A stretch of DNA of 64,000 nucleotides from JABDMH01 sp965223215 (GTDB taxonomy: Bacteria > Bacteroidota > Bacteroidia > Chitinophagales > Saprospiraceae), in the NCBI GenBank assembly GCA_965223215.1, contig CBDCVZ010000010.1, forward strand, positions 620,001-684,000, in the 5' to 3' direction. Positions 27,850 through 37,742 of this stretch are shown here, piece by piece; the first letter of the stretch is position 1; every line of letters starts with the position of its first letter. The notes beneath the pieces are model-generated. The model did not search any database. It had not been told where the DNA came from and saw only the letters and a list, made by a program, of their open reading frames with translations. The position numbers were made by a program, and so were the translations under genes.

Positions 27850-29556
27850 ATGCCAGGAGTCATTTCAATGATCGGATGGTTTGCTATGATCGCTTTAGCG
27901 CGATTGCTCTTGCATGCCACTCTGAGCAATCAAATTAGGACATTCAACTTCGTATCTGCACTTGCACTCTCAATCTTAATATTGGGATTTCCATTAGAGC
28001 TGCACAGTGCTTGGAAGGTGGATCAGAGCGCAGCGGAAGACGAAATTGAGCGATTACTGGCCCTCGAAGATGATGAATTATTGCATGCTGTCCAGGAACA
28101 AACTTTCCGTTATTTCTGGGATTTTGCCCATCCACTTTCCGGTATGATTCGCGAGCGAAATACCTCCGGTGATTTAGTGACCACTGGTGGCTCTGGTTTT
28201 GGAGTGATGGCCATTTTGGTTGGAATTCATCGAGGATTTATCTCCTATGAAGATGGGCTGGCTCGGATCAACAAGGTGGTGGATTTTTTAACCAATGCCG
28301 ATCGTTTTCACGGTGCCTGGCCGCACTGGATGAATGGTGTAACGGGAAAAGTCATTCCCTTCAGTCCGAGAGATGATGGAGGTGACTTGGTTGAGACTGC
28401 CTTTATGCTAGAAGGGTTGCTCACAGCCAGATCCTTTTTTGATGCTTCTACGGTCGAGCAGCAGCAGTTAAGGATGAAGATAACCGAGCTGTGGGAAGCA
28501 GTAGAATGGAATTGGTACCGAAAACAAGTACAACAGAATCTGTTTTGGCACTGGTCACCTAATGTTGGCTTTGAGTTGAACCTTGCCATTCGTGGTTGGA
28601 ATGAGGCCATGATAGCTTATGTTTTGGGAGTAGCGTCACCTACCCATCCATTGCCTGTCAGCACATTTGCAAAGGGCTGGGCTGGAGGAGCGTATGCCAA
28701 TGGTCAAACTTATTATGGACTAAAATTGGAATTGGGCAGAGGAAGTGGTGGCCCATTGTTTTTTACGCATTACTCGTTTTTAGGTTTGGATCCGAGAGAA
28801 ATGAAAGACGACTATGCCAATTACTTCTTTCAGGGTCAAAACCAAACACTTATTAATCGTGCTTATTGCATTGAAAATCCGGAGAATCATGCAGGCTATG
28901 GACCAAATTGTTGGGGGCTCACGGCCAGCGACGACCCGGCAGGTTACCATGCTCACGCACCTAATACAGTAGATGACAATGGTACCATTACACCCTCCGC
29001 TGCGATCAGTTCCATTGTCTATACGCCCGAGGCTTCCATTGGAGTAATCAGACATTTATTGACAACCTATGGAGAAAAAGTCTGGGGTCCCATGGGATTC
29101 TTTGACGCTTTTAATGAAAGCCAGAATTGGTTTGCCGATTCTTATTTAGCGATTGATCAAGGGCCCATAATCTGCATGATCGAAAATCATCGCTCTTCCT
29201 TGTTGTGGAATCATTTCATGAATAATCGGGAAATCATCGAGGCCTTGTCGCGGATTGGTTTTGTCAGAGATTCTAGCACAACAGCTTCCTTGCAAATTGA
29301 CGAATCTAAAATTAGATTATACCCCAATCCAACAGATGATTACCTAGTGATCGAAGGTGATCACTTGAGACAATTTAGAGGACAAATCTCTCTAAAAGAT
29401 CAAAATGGCCGAGTCGTAACAGATTGGTTGATTAAAGAGCCATTGGAACTAGAGCGATTGGAAATTCCTCAAAAAATACCTAGCGGCATCTATCTGATCT
29501 CCTGTCAAAGTGCCAGTCGGACCACCGTAAAGAAATTGATGATCACACATGACTGA
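27850..29556 (+). CDS. T9SS-secreted GH144-like (glycoamylase-family) glucanase
   Basis: A 568-residue member of the family annotated as putative glucoamylase (PF10091), whose characterised Bacteroidota members are GH144 endo-beta-1,2-glucanases. The catalytic domain spans about residues 75-475 and begins with VQEQTFRYFWDFAHP; TTGGSGFGVMAILVGIHRGF, RFHGAWPHWMNGVTGKV, DDGGDLVETAFM and AIDQGPI.CMIENHRSSLLWN are typical blocks. The C-terminal 85 residues (YPNPTDDYLVIEG...IPSGIYLIS) are a type IX sorting domain. The N-terminus is odd: about 30 residues precede the hydrophobic SALALSILILGFPLELHSA, so the true start may be later. It is paralogous to the lipoprotein at 37743. Product specificity is inferred from the family, not shown. 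Confidence 0.85.
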   Translation: MPGVISMIGWFAMIALARLLLHATLSNQIRTFNFVSALALSILILGFPLELHSAWKVDQSAAEDEIERLLALEDDELLHAVQEQTFRYFWDFAHPLSGMIRERNTSGDLVTTGGSGFGVMAILVGIHRGFISYEDGLARINKVVDFLTNADRFHGAWPHWMNGVTGKVIPFSPRDDGGDLVETAFMLEGLLTARSFFDASTVEQQQLRMKITELWEAVEWNWYRKQVQQNLFWHWSPNVGFELNLAIRGWNEAMIAYVLGVASPTHPLPVSTFAKGWAGGAYANGQTYYGLKLELGRGSGGPLFFTHYSFLGLDPREMKDDYANYFFQGQNQTLINRAYCIENPENHAGYGPNCWGLTASDDPAGYHAHAPNTVDDNGTITPSAAISSIVYTPEASIGVIRHLLTTYGEKVWGPMGFFDAFNESQNWFADSYLAIDQGPIICMIENHRSSLLWNHFMNNREIIEALSRIGFVRDSSTTASLQIDESKIRLYPNPTDDYLVIEGDHLRQFRGQISLKDQNGRVVTDWLIKEPLELERLEIPQKIPSGIYLISCQSASRTTVKKLMITHD

Positions 29557-29601
29557 ACTGTTAATTGCAATTATTTAAACCACTAATTCAAAAAGCTAGA
29601 A

Positions 29602-32600
29602 ATGAAGAAGAAATTACTTTTTTTAATGTTTATAGGAACCTGCACTTTTTTGACTGCGCAGGAAATCATTGAAGACTTTGAAGACGGCGGGAAGTTAATG
29701 TGGGTTGCTGGCGATGGTACTTACAATGGCATTGTCGATAATCCAGACACGATGGGAGTAAACTCCAGTGCCAACGTGGGCAGTTATACCAAGGCAGGTG
29801 GTCGTGGTTTTAGTCTGTTCAGGGTGCAGCAGACCGATCCCTTTGACATCTCTACCAACAGCGTTTGGAAAATGCAGGTCTGGTCTCCAGTAGCTACCGA
29901 AGTGCTCCTAAAATTAGAAGGAGGGGGTAATGCCGTAGAAGATCGCAAGCCCATCCAAGACTCTACCTGGACCGAATTAACGTACGATTTTAGTGCCAAG
30001 GCAGATGTGATGACGATGACAGATCTATTGATTTTCTTCTCACCTGGAAATCCCGATGATAGCAGTACTTATTTATTTGACAATATTACCGCCAACCCAC
30101 TCCCGGGTGCTACTGTCTGGGAGGACTTTGAAGGTGGTGCTAAATTAAATTGGGAGGCTAGAAATGGCACTTTCACCGGAGTCGTTGAGAATCCCGACAC
30201 AACAGGAATTAATACTAGTATTGATGTTGGCTCATACACAAAATCCGACTCGCATCGATTTAGCTTATTTATTCATGAACAAGAGGCACCTCTAGATTTG
30301 TCGATCTTAAATAAAATCGCGATTGACATCTATTCACCCGTGAAGTCAGAATTCATTCTGAAACTGGAGGGTGACGGAGAGGCCAAAGAGGTAAGATCAA
30401 ATATTCCAACCGCAAATACCTGGCGGCGATATTATTTGGACTTCAGCGATGCGGCCAGTTTTACTACCCTGACAAAAATTATTCTGTTTTTTGACCCAGG
30501 CGTCGAAGATAGCGGTGATACCTATTTGCTTGACAATATTGTCGCCATGCCAAATGATGAATGTGCCGGCACGGTGGCTGTGGCTGGCATCTTAGATAAT
30601 TTTGAATGTCAGCGAAATGTGACCTACGACAATGGGTGGGATCGGCTCACCGTGCTAGACAATCCAGACCTCTCGTTGGTCAACGAAACGGCCAGGGTGG
30701 GTTGTTATTCGAAACCTGCCACGGAGGCTTGGGCGGCCCTGGTAGCAGACTTTGATAACCCCATTGATCTGACGGAATTAAATGCCCTCAATGCCAAGGT
30801 CTGGTCTCCGGTGGGTGGTCGAATATTATTTAAGCTTGAAGGGGGTGCATCCCCGGCTCGAGAGATTTTTATCGATATTCCAGATTCGAGTACGTGGGTA
30901 GATTATGTGGCTGACTTTAGTGAATTTGCCAATGAAGATCATAAGCGAGTGGCCCTCTTCTTTGCCGCCGGGACGCCTTTTGATACTGCGCTCACTTTTT
31001 ATGTGGATGAAATTCAATTCACGACACCTCCCGCTCGCTCTACCATCTTAGAAGATTTTGAAGACGGTCCTGATTTGGCCTGGCTGCCACTCAATAATGA
31101 TGCTGCCAACGGCACTTTTGAGGTGATCGATAATCCGGATATGGGCGAAGCCAATTCAAGTATGTCTGTCGGCTCATATAGCCGAGGTGCCAATGCCTTC
31201 AGTACCCTTTCAGCGATCTTAATTGATACCCTTGACCTGACTGAAATGGCACAATTAAATCTTGATGTCTGGGCGCCGGAGGGAGCGAGTAAAGTCACGA
31301 TGCAACTATCTAGTCCGGTTGAGGGCCTAAAAGAATCTTCACGAGATATCACGACCACAGGAGCTTGGACAACGATTTCCTTTGACTTTGCTTCTTCCAG
31401 TATGATTGCTGACTTTAATCAGGTCAATCTGATCTTTGATGCAGAAAGCAACATTGTAGGACCCTATTACATCGATAATCTCAGCCTTGGTGAATCGACG
31501 ATTGATCCTTGTGAGGGTGTTGAAGCTGATCCTAATATTGTGGATGATTTCGAATGTCAAAGAAATGTGGACATCACCGGTGGAGCAGACGATCTAGAGG
31601 TTTCTCCTAATCCCGATATATCCCCCGCAAATCAGAGTTCGGTGGTGGGTAAATATACAGAGCCCGCAGGGCAATGGGCTGCCGTGGTCTACAACTATGG
31701 CGATGGGAATCCCATTGACCTCTCCCTTTACAATCAATTAAACATGAAGATCTGGTCTCCCCGAATCGTGGAAATTCTCTTCAAATTAGAAGGTGGAGAT
31801 GGTGTACAGGAAATTAGAATGGAAGTGCCCGAGGCTGAGACCTGGGTCAATTATCAGGTGGATTTCAGTGAATCGGTCGGCAAGGGGCACACACGCTTGG
31901 TGATCTTTACCAATCCGGTACCCGAGCCCATGGCTGGTGAAATTTACTACTTTGATGACATCAGCTGGGGACTGCCGCCTTCCGAAGCTTGTATTGTCAG
32001 TTTTGAGGGCGAGCCAGGCAGTCCATTTAATCCAACCGGATGGACCTATTTTGCCAATGGCACCTTTGCAGACAGTACCCTTCAGGTGGTTCCAAATCCG
32101 GCACCGGGTGGAGTAAATACTTCAGATAATGTTGGTCGATTTGTCGAGTCCTCAGAAGCAGAGGCTTCCAATTTTGCTGGGGTATTCATCAGAGATATTA
32201 ATGCCATCAATTTCACGGATTCAGACAATCAAAATGTGAGCATGGATGTGTGGTTGGATCATGAAGCTACCATCGTGTTAAAATTGGAAAACGGTCAAAT
32301 GGGTACTGCCTCTGGCGATCGCTTTCAGATGTACACCACACCGAATGAATGGCAAACGCTTACGTGGAGCTATGGAGATTTACCAAACGATCAATTTACC
32401 ACGGTTTCACTGATATTGGACTTTGATAATACTCCCAGCGAAAATAAGGTCTACTACTTTGATAATATACGAGTAGCGGGCACCGAATGTGATACTTCAG
32501 TTTCGATATTTAATATTGAAACTGTACCTAGTTTTACAGTCGCACCGAACCCCGCATTTGATCAAATTAGAATTGATAATCCGGACAACTTTCAACGCGT

Positions 32601-32763
32601 TGATATTTACAATGCCGTTGGCAATCGTGTCCGGAGCCTACGAGCACAATTCGATCAATCATCGCAAATCGATGTATCAGAACTCGGTGATGGAATTTAT
32701 TTCCTACTCGTATTTAATGATGCCGGAAAACTTAGTGGTAACGCAAAGTTTATAAAGCATTAA
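29602..32763 (+). CDS. T9SS surface protein with six tandem ~150-residue repeats
   Basis: A 1053-residue secreted protein with no catalytic domain I can recognise. After a signal peptide (to residue 20) there are six repeats at about 21-166, 171-316, 329-474, 480-630, 645-790 and 797-960. Each runs from an (E)DFE or DNFE start, through NPD..G.N.S..VG.Y.K, WSP......KLEGG and TW......DFS, to a YYFDNI-type end. This looks like a carbohydrate-binding beta-sandwich. Repeats 1, 2 and 4 share EDFEDG.KL.W, while 3 and 5 share FECQRNV, so the array seems to have grown by duplicating mixed units. Residues about 975-1053 are a type IX sorting domain. It starts 45 bases after the GH144-like gene and is probably co-transcribed; a terminator follows. 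Glucan capture at the surface is inference. Confidence 0.85.
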   Translation: MKKKLLFLMFIGTCTFLTAQEIIEDFEDGGKLMWVAGDGTYNGIVDNPDTMGVNSSANVGSYTKAGGRGFSLFRVQQTDPFDISTNSVWKMQVWSPVATEVLLKLEGGGNAVEDRKPIQDSTWTELTYDFSAKADVMTMTDLLIFFSPGNPDDSSTYLFDNITANPLPGATVWEDFEGGAKLNWEARNGTFTGVVENPDTTGINTSIDVGSYTKSDSHRFSLFIHEQEAPLDLSILNKIAIDIYSPVKSEFILKLEGDGEAKEVRSNIPTANTWRRYYLDFSDAASFTTLTKIILFFDPGVEDSGDTYLLDNIVAMPNDECAGTVAVAGILDNFECQRNVTYDNGWDRLTVLDNPDLSLVNETARVGCYSKPATEAWAALVADFDNPIDLTELNALNAKVWSPVGGRILFKLEGGASPAREIFIDIPDSSTWVDYVADFSEFANEDHKRVALFFAAGTPFDTALTFYVDEIQFTTPPARSTILEDFEDGPDLAWLPLNNDAANGTFEVIDNPDMGEANSSMSVGSYSRGANAFSTLSAILIDTLDLTEMAQLNLDVWAPEGASKVTMQLSSPVEGLKESSRDITTTGAWTTISFDFASSSMIADFNQVNLIFDAESNIVGPYYIDNLSLGESTIDPCEGVEADPNIVDDFECQRNVDITGGADDLEVSPNPDISPANQSSVVGKYTEPAGQWAAVVYNYGDGNPIDLSLYNQLNMKIWSPRIVEILFKLEGGDGVQEIRMEVPEAETWVNYQVDFSESVGKGHTRLVIFTNPVPEPMAGEIYYFDDISWGLPPSEACIVSFEGEPGSPFNPTGWTYFANGTFADSTLQVVPNPAPGGVNTSDNVGRFVESSEAEASNFAGVFIRDINAINFTDSDNQNVSMDVWLDHEATIVLKLENGQMGTASGDRFQMYTTPNEWQTLTWSYGDLPNDQFTTVSLILDFDNTPSENKVYYFDNIRVAGTECDTSVSIFNIETVPSFTVAPNPAFDQIRIDNPDNFQRVDIYNAVGNRVRSLRAQFDQSSQIDVSELGDGIYFLLVFNDAGKLSGNAKFIKH

Positions 32764-32782
32764 ATCTTTGGTAGTCTTTTGT

Positions 32783-32813
32783 GGGGTAGGTTGTTGTGAG
32801 ACCTACCCCCTTT
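32783..32813 (+). terminator. Rho-independent terminator after the six-repeat gene
   Basis: GGGGTAGGT at 32783-32791 pairs with ACCTACCCC at 32801-32809 and is followed by CTTTAT. It separates the enzyme/binding-protein unit from the second susCD pair. Confidence 0.7.
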
Positions 32814-32842
32814 ATAAATCTTTGCTACGAGGGAACTTCTAT

Positions 32843-32858
32843 ACTTGATTTTTCAAGT
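32843..32858. promoter_or_regulatory. Palindrome upstream of second susC
   Basis: ACTTGA-TTTT-TCAAGT is a perfect 6-base-arm palindrome 31 bases before the susC start at 32889. It could be an operator or a leader hairpin; nothing else supports a function. Confidence 0.3.
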
Positions 32859-32888
32859 TGAAAATTAGAATCGCGAAATTGATTACTC

Positions 32889-35873
32889 ATGTCTTTAAAA
32901 ATGATGTTAGCAACAATCTTTTTCCTCAGCGCTGTATTAACGCTAAGCGCCCAGGAAAAAAGCATTGTCGGAACGGTCTCTGACCATCAGGGGGAGCCCC
33001 TAGTGGGGGTTAATATCTATCCCAAGGGCATGGAGACAGCTGGTACGGTAAGTGATTTTGATGGCACTTTTTCCCTCACATTAAGCGATACAGGGTCAAC
33101 GATTGTTTTTTCTTACATTGGGTACCAAGAACTCGAAGTGGATGCTTCCGTAAATATAGACTGGGACATCATACTTTCAGAGAATATTGAAACTCTTGAT
33201 GAAGTTGTAGTCGTGGGCTATGGCATCCAAAGAAAAAGCGACCTGACCGGTGCCATTGCCAGTGTCGAATCTGCAGATCTTCAAAAAATTCCGACCGCTA
33301 GTTTCGAACAGGCACTCCAGGGCAAAGTAGCCGGTGTTCAGGTGACTCCAACCACGGGTGAGCCGGGTCGCGGTGCCCAAATAAGAATCAGGGGAGTAGG
33401 TACCTTGAATAATGCTTCACCCCTCTATGTAGTCGACGGCATGTTGCTGGATGATATCTCCTTCATCAACCTGCAAGACGTAGCCTCCGTGGAGGTGCTG
33501 AAAGACGCTTCGGCAACAGCCATCTATGGATCGCGAGGTGCCAATGGAGTGATCATTATCAGCACGAAAAAGGGAGAAATCAGTGATCGCGCGCTTGTTT
33601 CGTATGCTTCGTATGTGGGGTGGCAAAGCATCGCACAGAAAATCGATCTGACTAATGCCGTAGAATACGCCACTTTAGCCAATGAGTTGGCCGCCAATGA
33701 ACGTCGGCCTTCCCTATTTGACGATCCATCTCAATTTTCGACTGGAGTAGATTGGCAAGACCTTATTTTTGAAAATGCCCCGATGCAAAACCATACTTTG
33801 GCCGTACGAGGTGGCAACGAATCCATTCGTTATCAAGTAAGTGCTGACTACTTCAACCAAGATGGTATTCAATCAGGCAGCAATTATCAACGTCTCACCT
33901 TCCGAATTAATAATGAGTATACCGTACGTAAAAACGTCAATATTGGGCATAATCTAGCTTTGATTAGAGATTGGCGCGTGGAAGTGCCAGATCAGTCGGG
34001 TACGGCCTATCGTGCTGACCCAACGATCTTACCCCGAGATGAAAATGGAGAATTTAATGACCTCAGTACCAATGCCAGTACCGGCAATCCCATAGCCGCC
34101 ATTTTTTATTCCAACAATAAGGTTAAGTCTTATCGCATGGTTGGTAATGCATACGCGGATATTAAACTTCTAAATGACTTTACCTTCCGATCGAATTTAG
34201 GTTTGGATGTAGATCAGTCGCGCGGTAAATTCTTCACGCCGGAATTCATGGTGTCTGCCACACAGCGAAATGAAGAGAGTGACCTTCGTGCCACCGCCAA
34301 TCAGCGGCAAAATTGGCTTTGGGAAAATACTTTGACTTTTTATAAAGATTGGGAAAATCATCGTTTGACTGTCTTAGGAGGTATTACTTCGCAGACACTA
34401 AACGATGAAAGATTTGAAGGTCGAGTTCGAAATTTGATTGGCTCGAGTGATGAATTTCTATTTCTCGATGCTGGCCAAGCCGAAAACGAAGATGCTGAAA
34501 ACAGCGCTTCCGAATGGGCCATGTTGTCTTACCTAGTGCGAATTAATTACGTTTTTAAAGATCGCTACTTATTCACTGGTTCGTTCCGCACGGATGGATC
34601 TTCGCGATTCGGTTCTGAGAATAGGTACGGCTATTTTCCATCTTTGGCCCTAGGCTGGAATTTGACCTCCGAGCCCTTCATGAATAATCAGACCACCTTT
34701 AGTAGACTGAAATTCCGGGCGAGTTGGGGAGTGATTGGAAATGATAAAATTGGAGCGTATCCCGGTCGACCCGTGGTTAATAGTCCTTTTTTCTATGCTT
34801 TTGGAGCTGACGAAAAACTCAATGCGGGAGCCACGATTGAGGGATTGCCAAATGCCAGCATTCAATGGGAAGAGACGGCCCAATTTAATATTGGTTTTGA
34901 ATTTGGCCTCTTAAACAATCGGCTGCAGGGTGAAATAGATTATTATGATCGTACCACCGATAAGATCCTGATTGATTTGGCATTACCAGGCCATTTTGGT
35001 ATTCGGGATAATTTTCCATTCGTCAACGCAGCCAAAGTGAAAAACAGCGGAATTGATCTGAAAATTGACTGGAAGGAGAACAAAGATAAATTTGGATATA
35101 ACGTCGGAATCGTACTGAGCACAGTGAAAAATGAGGTGCTGGAACTGGGTGAAAATAAATCTGAATTGATCGGGGGTTCCCTATTTGGTGGTCAATTCGG
35201 AACACGTACCGTTCCGGGGTTGCCCATTGGTGCCTTTTATGGATATAAGGTAGCTGGTGTTTTACAAAACGAAGAAGAGATTGCCAACGTCCCAACGGTT
35301 GGTGGTGAAGTGCCTGGTGATTTGCGATTTGAGGATGTTGATGGCGATGGCGCCATCACTACTGCTGATCGAACCTTCATTGGTAGTCCAATACCCGAGT
35401 TAATCTGGGGCGCCTCCGTGGGATTTGATTTTTGGGGTCTTGATTTTTCAATTGATTTCAATGGCCAAGAAGGAAATAAGATCTATAATTCGAAAAAAGC
35501 CGCTCGATTTGGTACCTATAATTTTGAGCGATCGTTTTTAAATCGTTGGCAAGGTGAAGGAACCAGTAATGCTGAACCGCGACTGACCAACGGTGGTCAC
35601 AATTATCGCACGTCTGATCGGTTTCTTGAAGATGGCAGTTATTGGAGAATTCGAAACGTTAGTATTGGCTATCAATTGCCTAAGAGCCTCATTGATAAAT
35701 TTAATATTTCGCAATTCCGAGTTTTTGCGAGCGGCACTAACATTTTTACGAGTACGGAATACACGGGATTTACCCCAGAATTTGCCAGCGGAAATGTTTT
35801 AGAAACAGGAATAGACCGAGGGACTTATCCCATTGCAAAAACCTATACGGTGGGATTAAATGTTGGCTTCTGA
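32889..35873 (+). CDS. SusC-like TonB-dependent transporter (pair 2)
   Basis: A 994-residue outer-membrane importer with a signal peptide (to about residue 22), a carboxypeptidase-regulatory-like domain (IVGTVSDHQGEPLVGVNIYP), the TonB-box region EVVVVGYGIQRK, a plug domain with VDGMLLDDISF and VEVLKDASATAIYGSRGANG, and a C-terminal barrel ending in YTVGLNVGF. It is about 77 residues shorter than the first SusC of this locus and only moderately similar, so the two pairs probably take different oligosaccharides or lengths. The matching susD lies 281 bases downstream, an unusually wide gap that holds a repeat tract and a gene remnant. Confidence 0.96.
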   Translation: MSLKMMLATIFFLSAVLTLSAQEKSIVGTVSDHQGEPLVGVNIYPKGMETAGTVSDFDGTFSLTLSDTGSTIVFSYIGYQELEVDASVNIDWDIILSENIETLDEVVVVGYGIQRKSDLTGAIASVESADLQKIPTASFEQALQGKVAGVQVTPTTGEPGRGAQIRIRGVGTLNNASPLYVVDGMLLDDISFINLQDVASVEVLKDASATAIYGSRGANGVIIISTKKGEISDRALVSYASYVGWQSIAQKIDLTNAVEYATLANELAANERRPSLFDDPSQFSTGVDWQDLIFENAPMQNHTLAVRGGNESIRYQVSADYFNQDGIQSGSNYQRLTFRINNEYTVRKNVNIGHNLALIRDWRVEVPDQSGTAYRADPTILPRDENGEFNDLSTNASTGNPIAAIFYSNNKVKSYRMVGNAYADIKLLNDFTFRSNLGLDVDQSRGKFFTPEFMVSATQRNEESDLRATANQRQNWLWENTLTFYKDWENHRLTVLGGITSQTLNDERFEGRVRNLIGSSDEFLFLDAGQAENEDAENSASEWAMLSYLVRINYVFKDRYLFTGSFRTDGSSRFGSENRYGYFPSLALGWNLTSEPFMNNQTTFSRLKFRASWGVIGNDKIGAYPGRPVVNSPFFYAFGADEKLNAGATIEGLPNASIQWEETAQFNIGFEFGLLNNRLQGEIDYYDRTTDKILIDLALPGHFGIRDNFPFVNAAKVKNSGIDLKIDWKENKDKFGYNVGIVLSTVKNEVLELGENKSELIGGSLFGGQFGTRTVPGLPIGAFYGYKVAGVLQNEEEIANVPTVGGEVPGDLRFEDVDGDGAITTADRTFIGSPIPELIWGASVGFDFWGLDFSIDFNGQEGNKIYNSKKAARFGTYNFERSFLNRWQGEGTSNAEPRLTNGGHNYRTSDRFLEDGSYWRIRNVSIGYQLPKSLIDKFNISQFRVFASGTNIFTSTEYTGFTPEFASGNVLETGIDRGTYPIAKTYTVGLNVGF

Positions 35874-35894
35874 CCTAGGCGTCTTTAGGAGAGC

Positions 35895-35990
35895 GGATGA
35901 TTGGATGGATGTGTGGAAGGGTGGAAGATTGGATGGGAGGATGAATTGGATGGATGGGTCGATGAATGGATGAGTGGAAGAATGGATGAA
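35895..35990 (+). repeat. Degenerate GGATGGAT-type tandem repeat
   Basis: About 95 bases built from imperfect TGGATGGA/TGGAAGA units lie directly upstream of the four-helix-bundle remnant. Similar GGATGG tracts are often seen next to such genes in Bacteroidota genomes (from memory; not checked here). Confidence 0.7.
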
Positions 35991-35992
35991 TT

Positions 35993-36079
35993 ATGGAAAA
36001 CAGAAGAAATATCAATCGAGGCTATCGTAAGTTACATGTGTGGCAAGATGCCGGGGAACTAATTGTGGCCGTGCCCTAA
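35993..36079 (+). pseudogene. Truncated four-helix-bundle (23S rRNA intervening-sequence-type) gene
   Basis: The 28-codon frame starts MENRRNINRG and continues YRKLHVWQDAGELIVAV before a TAA at 36077. That N-terminus matches the classic start of four-helix-bundle proteins of the 23S rRNA intervening-sequence family, which are normally about 115-130 residues. I cannot follow the rest of the gene downstream, so it is a remnant sitting between susC and susD of pair 2. Confidence 0.6.
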
Positions 36080-36154
36080 TATTCTCGGCGAACAGCAGAC
36101 ACTTGTTGGAATAGGATTAGAGATCAAAACAAGCTTCAATAAAAGAAAAATATT

Positions 36155-37741
36155 GTGAAGACTTTCTCTGAAACAAGAACGACTTCCCTGAAATCTAAAT
36201 CTTCTAATGGAAGATATAATTTTCCGTCTCCAGATGAATCTGGCAGCCTTTATACCATCGGCGACTGCTTCCATGCTGCCAACGTTTCTTACATCATTTT
36301 CTTCCTCATTGTCATCGTGTTTGGCATGTCCTGCTCAAAAGACTTCCTTGAAAAGAAGCCCTTGGGTCAGCTTACCTCTGACAACTTCTTCGCTGATGAG
36401 GAGCACGCGCTGCAATCTCTCACGGCTACTTATGAGGTTCTGCGGAGATTTCGAACGCATGTATTTGCTTACATAGCGTTAACCGACATTATTTCTGATG
36501 ATGCTGACAAAGGCAGTACACCTTCCGATGGTGCCCCCATTATTGTAGCTGATGAATTTAATTTAGACCCTGGCAGCCTCATCATCGACGATACCTGGCA
36601 GGGTTACTACCGGGGCATTAAACGAGCGAATTGGGTGATCTCAGAGGTGCCAGAAATCGATATGGACCCAGCATTACGATCACGTATTGTGGCGGAAGCC
36701 AAATTTTTGCGTGCTTATTTCTATTTTAAGATGGTGCGATGGTGGGGTGGATTGCCATTGGTACTAGAACCGCTCGATCGTGATGCGATTGGCATTCCAA
36801 GATCGTCTGCGGAGGAGGTCTATGCAAGCATTATTCAGGATCTGCAAGATGCTGTAATAGATCTACCCGCTCGTTCGCAATACGGCTCAGCTGACCTTGG
36901 TCGAGCCACCAAGGGAGCGGCACAGGGACTTCTTGCCAAGGTCTACTTGACGCGACAGGAATATGACCAAGCAGCGAGTATGGCGATGGAAGTAATCAAC
37001 TCAGGCGAATATCAGCTCGAAGAAAACTACGCCAGGATTTTTACTTTGGAGGGGGAGAATGGACCGGGCTCCATTTTTGAAATTCAGGCCACCTCGAGTT
37101 TAGATGGAGGCTGGAGTCAATTTAGTCAGGTACAAGGAATTCGACCCACCAAGGGATGGGGTTTTAATCGGCCGAGCGATGATTTGGTGAGGGCCTACGA
37201 ACCGGGTGACCCGAGATTGCAGGCTACGGTCCTATATGTTGGTGAAGTGGTGCCAGACGGATCTTACGTTGTGGAAGACAATCCTGAGATGTTCAATGAG
37301 CGATACAATCAAAAGGCCTGGCTGCCGGATGATGCACGGGGAAATGGTCGAGAAGGGGGTGGGAATATCCGTATTCTGCGATATGCAGATGTGTTGCTAA
37401 TGGCGGCGGAGGCTCTTAATGAGCTTGGGCAAACCGATCAGGCACTGCAATTTTTGAATCAAGTACGCGATCGCGCACGTGGTACCTTACCATCTCAGAT
37501 ATTGCGACCTGTAGAAGTGAGAGATCAGGCAGTCTTGCGCGACCGGATTTGGCACGAACGACGTGTGGAATTAGGCATGGAGCAACATCGCTGGTTTGAT
37601 TTATTGCGCACAGGTCGCGCAGCGGAAGTGATGCAGGCAGTGGGCAAAGATTTCGTTCCAGGTAAACACGAACTGCTTCCCATTCCACAATCAGAGATTG
37701 ATCTTTCGGCAGGAGCAGTCACGCAAAATCCTGGTTACTGA
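36155..37741 (+). CDS. SusD-like lipoprotein (pair 2) with an abnormal N-terminus
   Basis: A SusD/RagB-family oligosaccharide-binding lipoprotein of 528 codons from a GTG at 36155. The lipobox FGMSC puts the cysteine at residue 60, because about 44 residues of non-signal-like sequence precede the hydrophobic stretch YIIFFLIVIVFGMSC. No in-frame ATG, GTG or TTG lies between the first codon and that hydrophobic core, so either this long N-region is real or the 5' end was damaged when the upstream repeat/remnant was inserted. The mature part is normal: KDFLEKKPLGQLTSDNFF, AEAKFLRAYFYFKMVRWWGG and the ending LPIPQSEIDLSAGAVTQNPGY. The next gene starts one base after its stop. Confidence 0.88.
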   Translation: MKTFSETRTTSLKSKSSNGRYNFPSPDESGSLYTIGDCFHAANVSYIIFFLIVIVFGMSCSKDFLEKKPLGQLTSDNFFADEEHALQSLTATYEVLRRFRTHVFAYIALTDIISDDADKGSTPSDGAPIIVADEFNLDPGSLIIDDTWQGYYRGIKRANWVISEVPEIDMDPALRSRIVAEAKFLRAYFYFKMVRWWGGLPLVLEPLDRDAIGIPRSSAEEVYASIIQDLQDAVIDLPARSQYGSADLGRATKGAAQGLLAKVYLTRQEYDQAASMAMEVINSGEYQLEENYARIFTLEGENGPGSIFEIQATSSLDGGWSQFSQVQGIRPTKGWGFNRPSDDLVRAYEPGDPRLQATVLYVGEVVPDGSYVVEDNPEMFNERYNQKAWLPDDARGNGREGGGNIRILRYADVLLMAAEALNELGQTDQALQFLNQVRDRARGTLPSQILRPVEVRDQAVLRDRIWHERRVELGMEQHRWFDLLRTGRAAEVMQAVGKDFVPGKHELLPIPQSEIDLSAGAVTQNPGY

Positions 37742-37742
37742 T

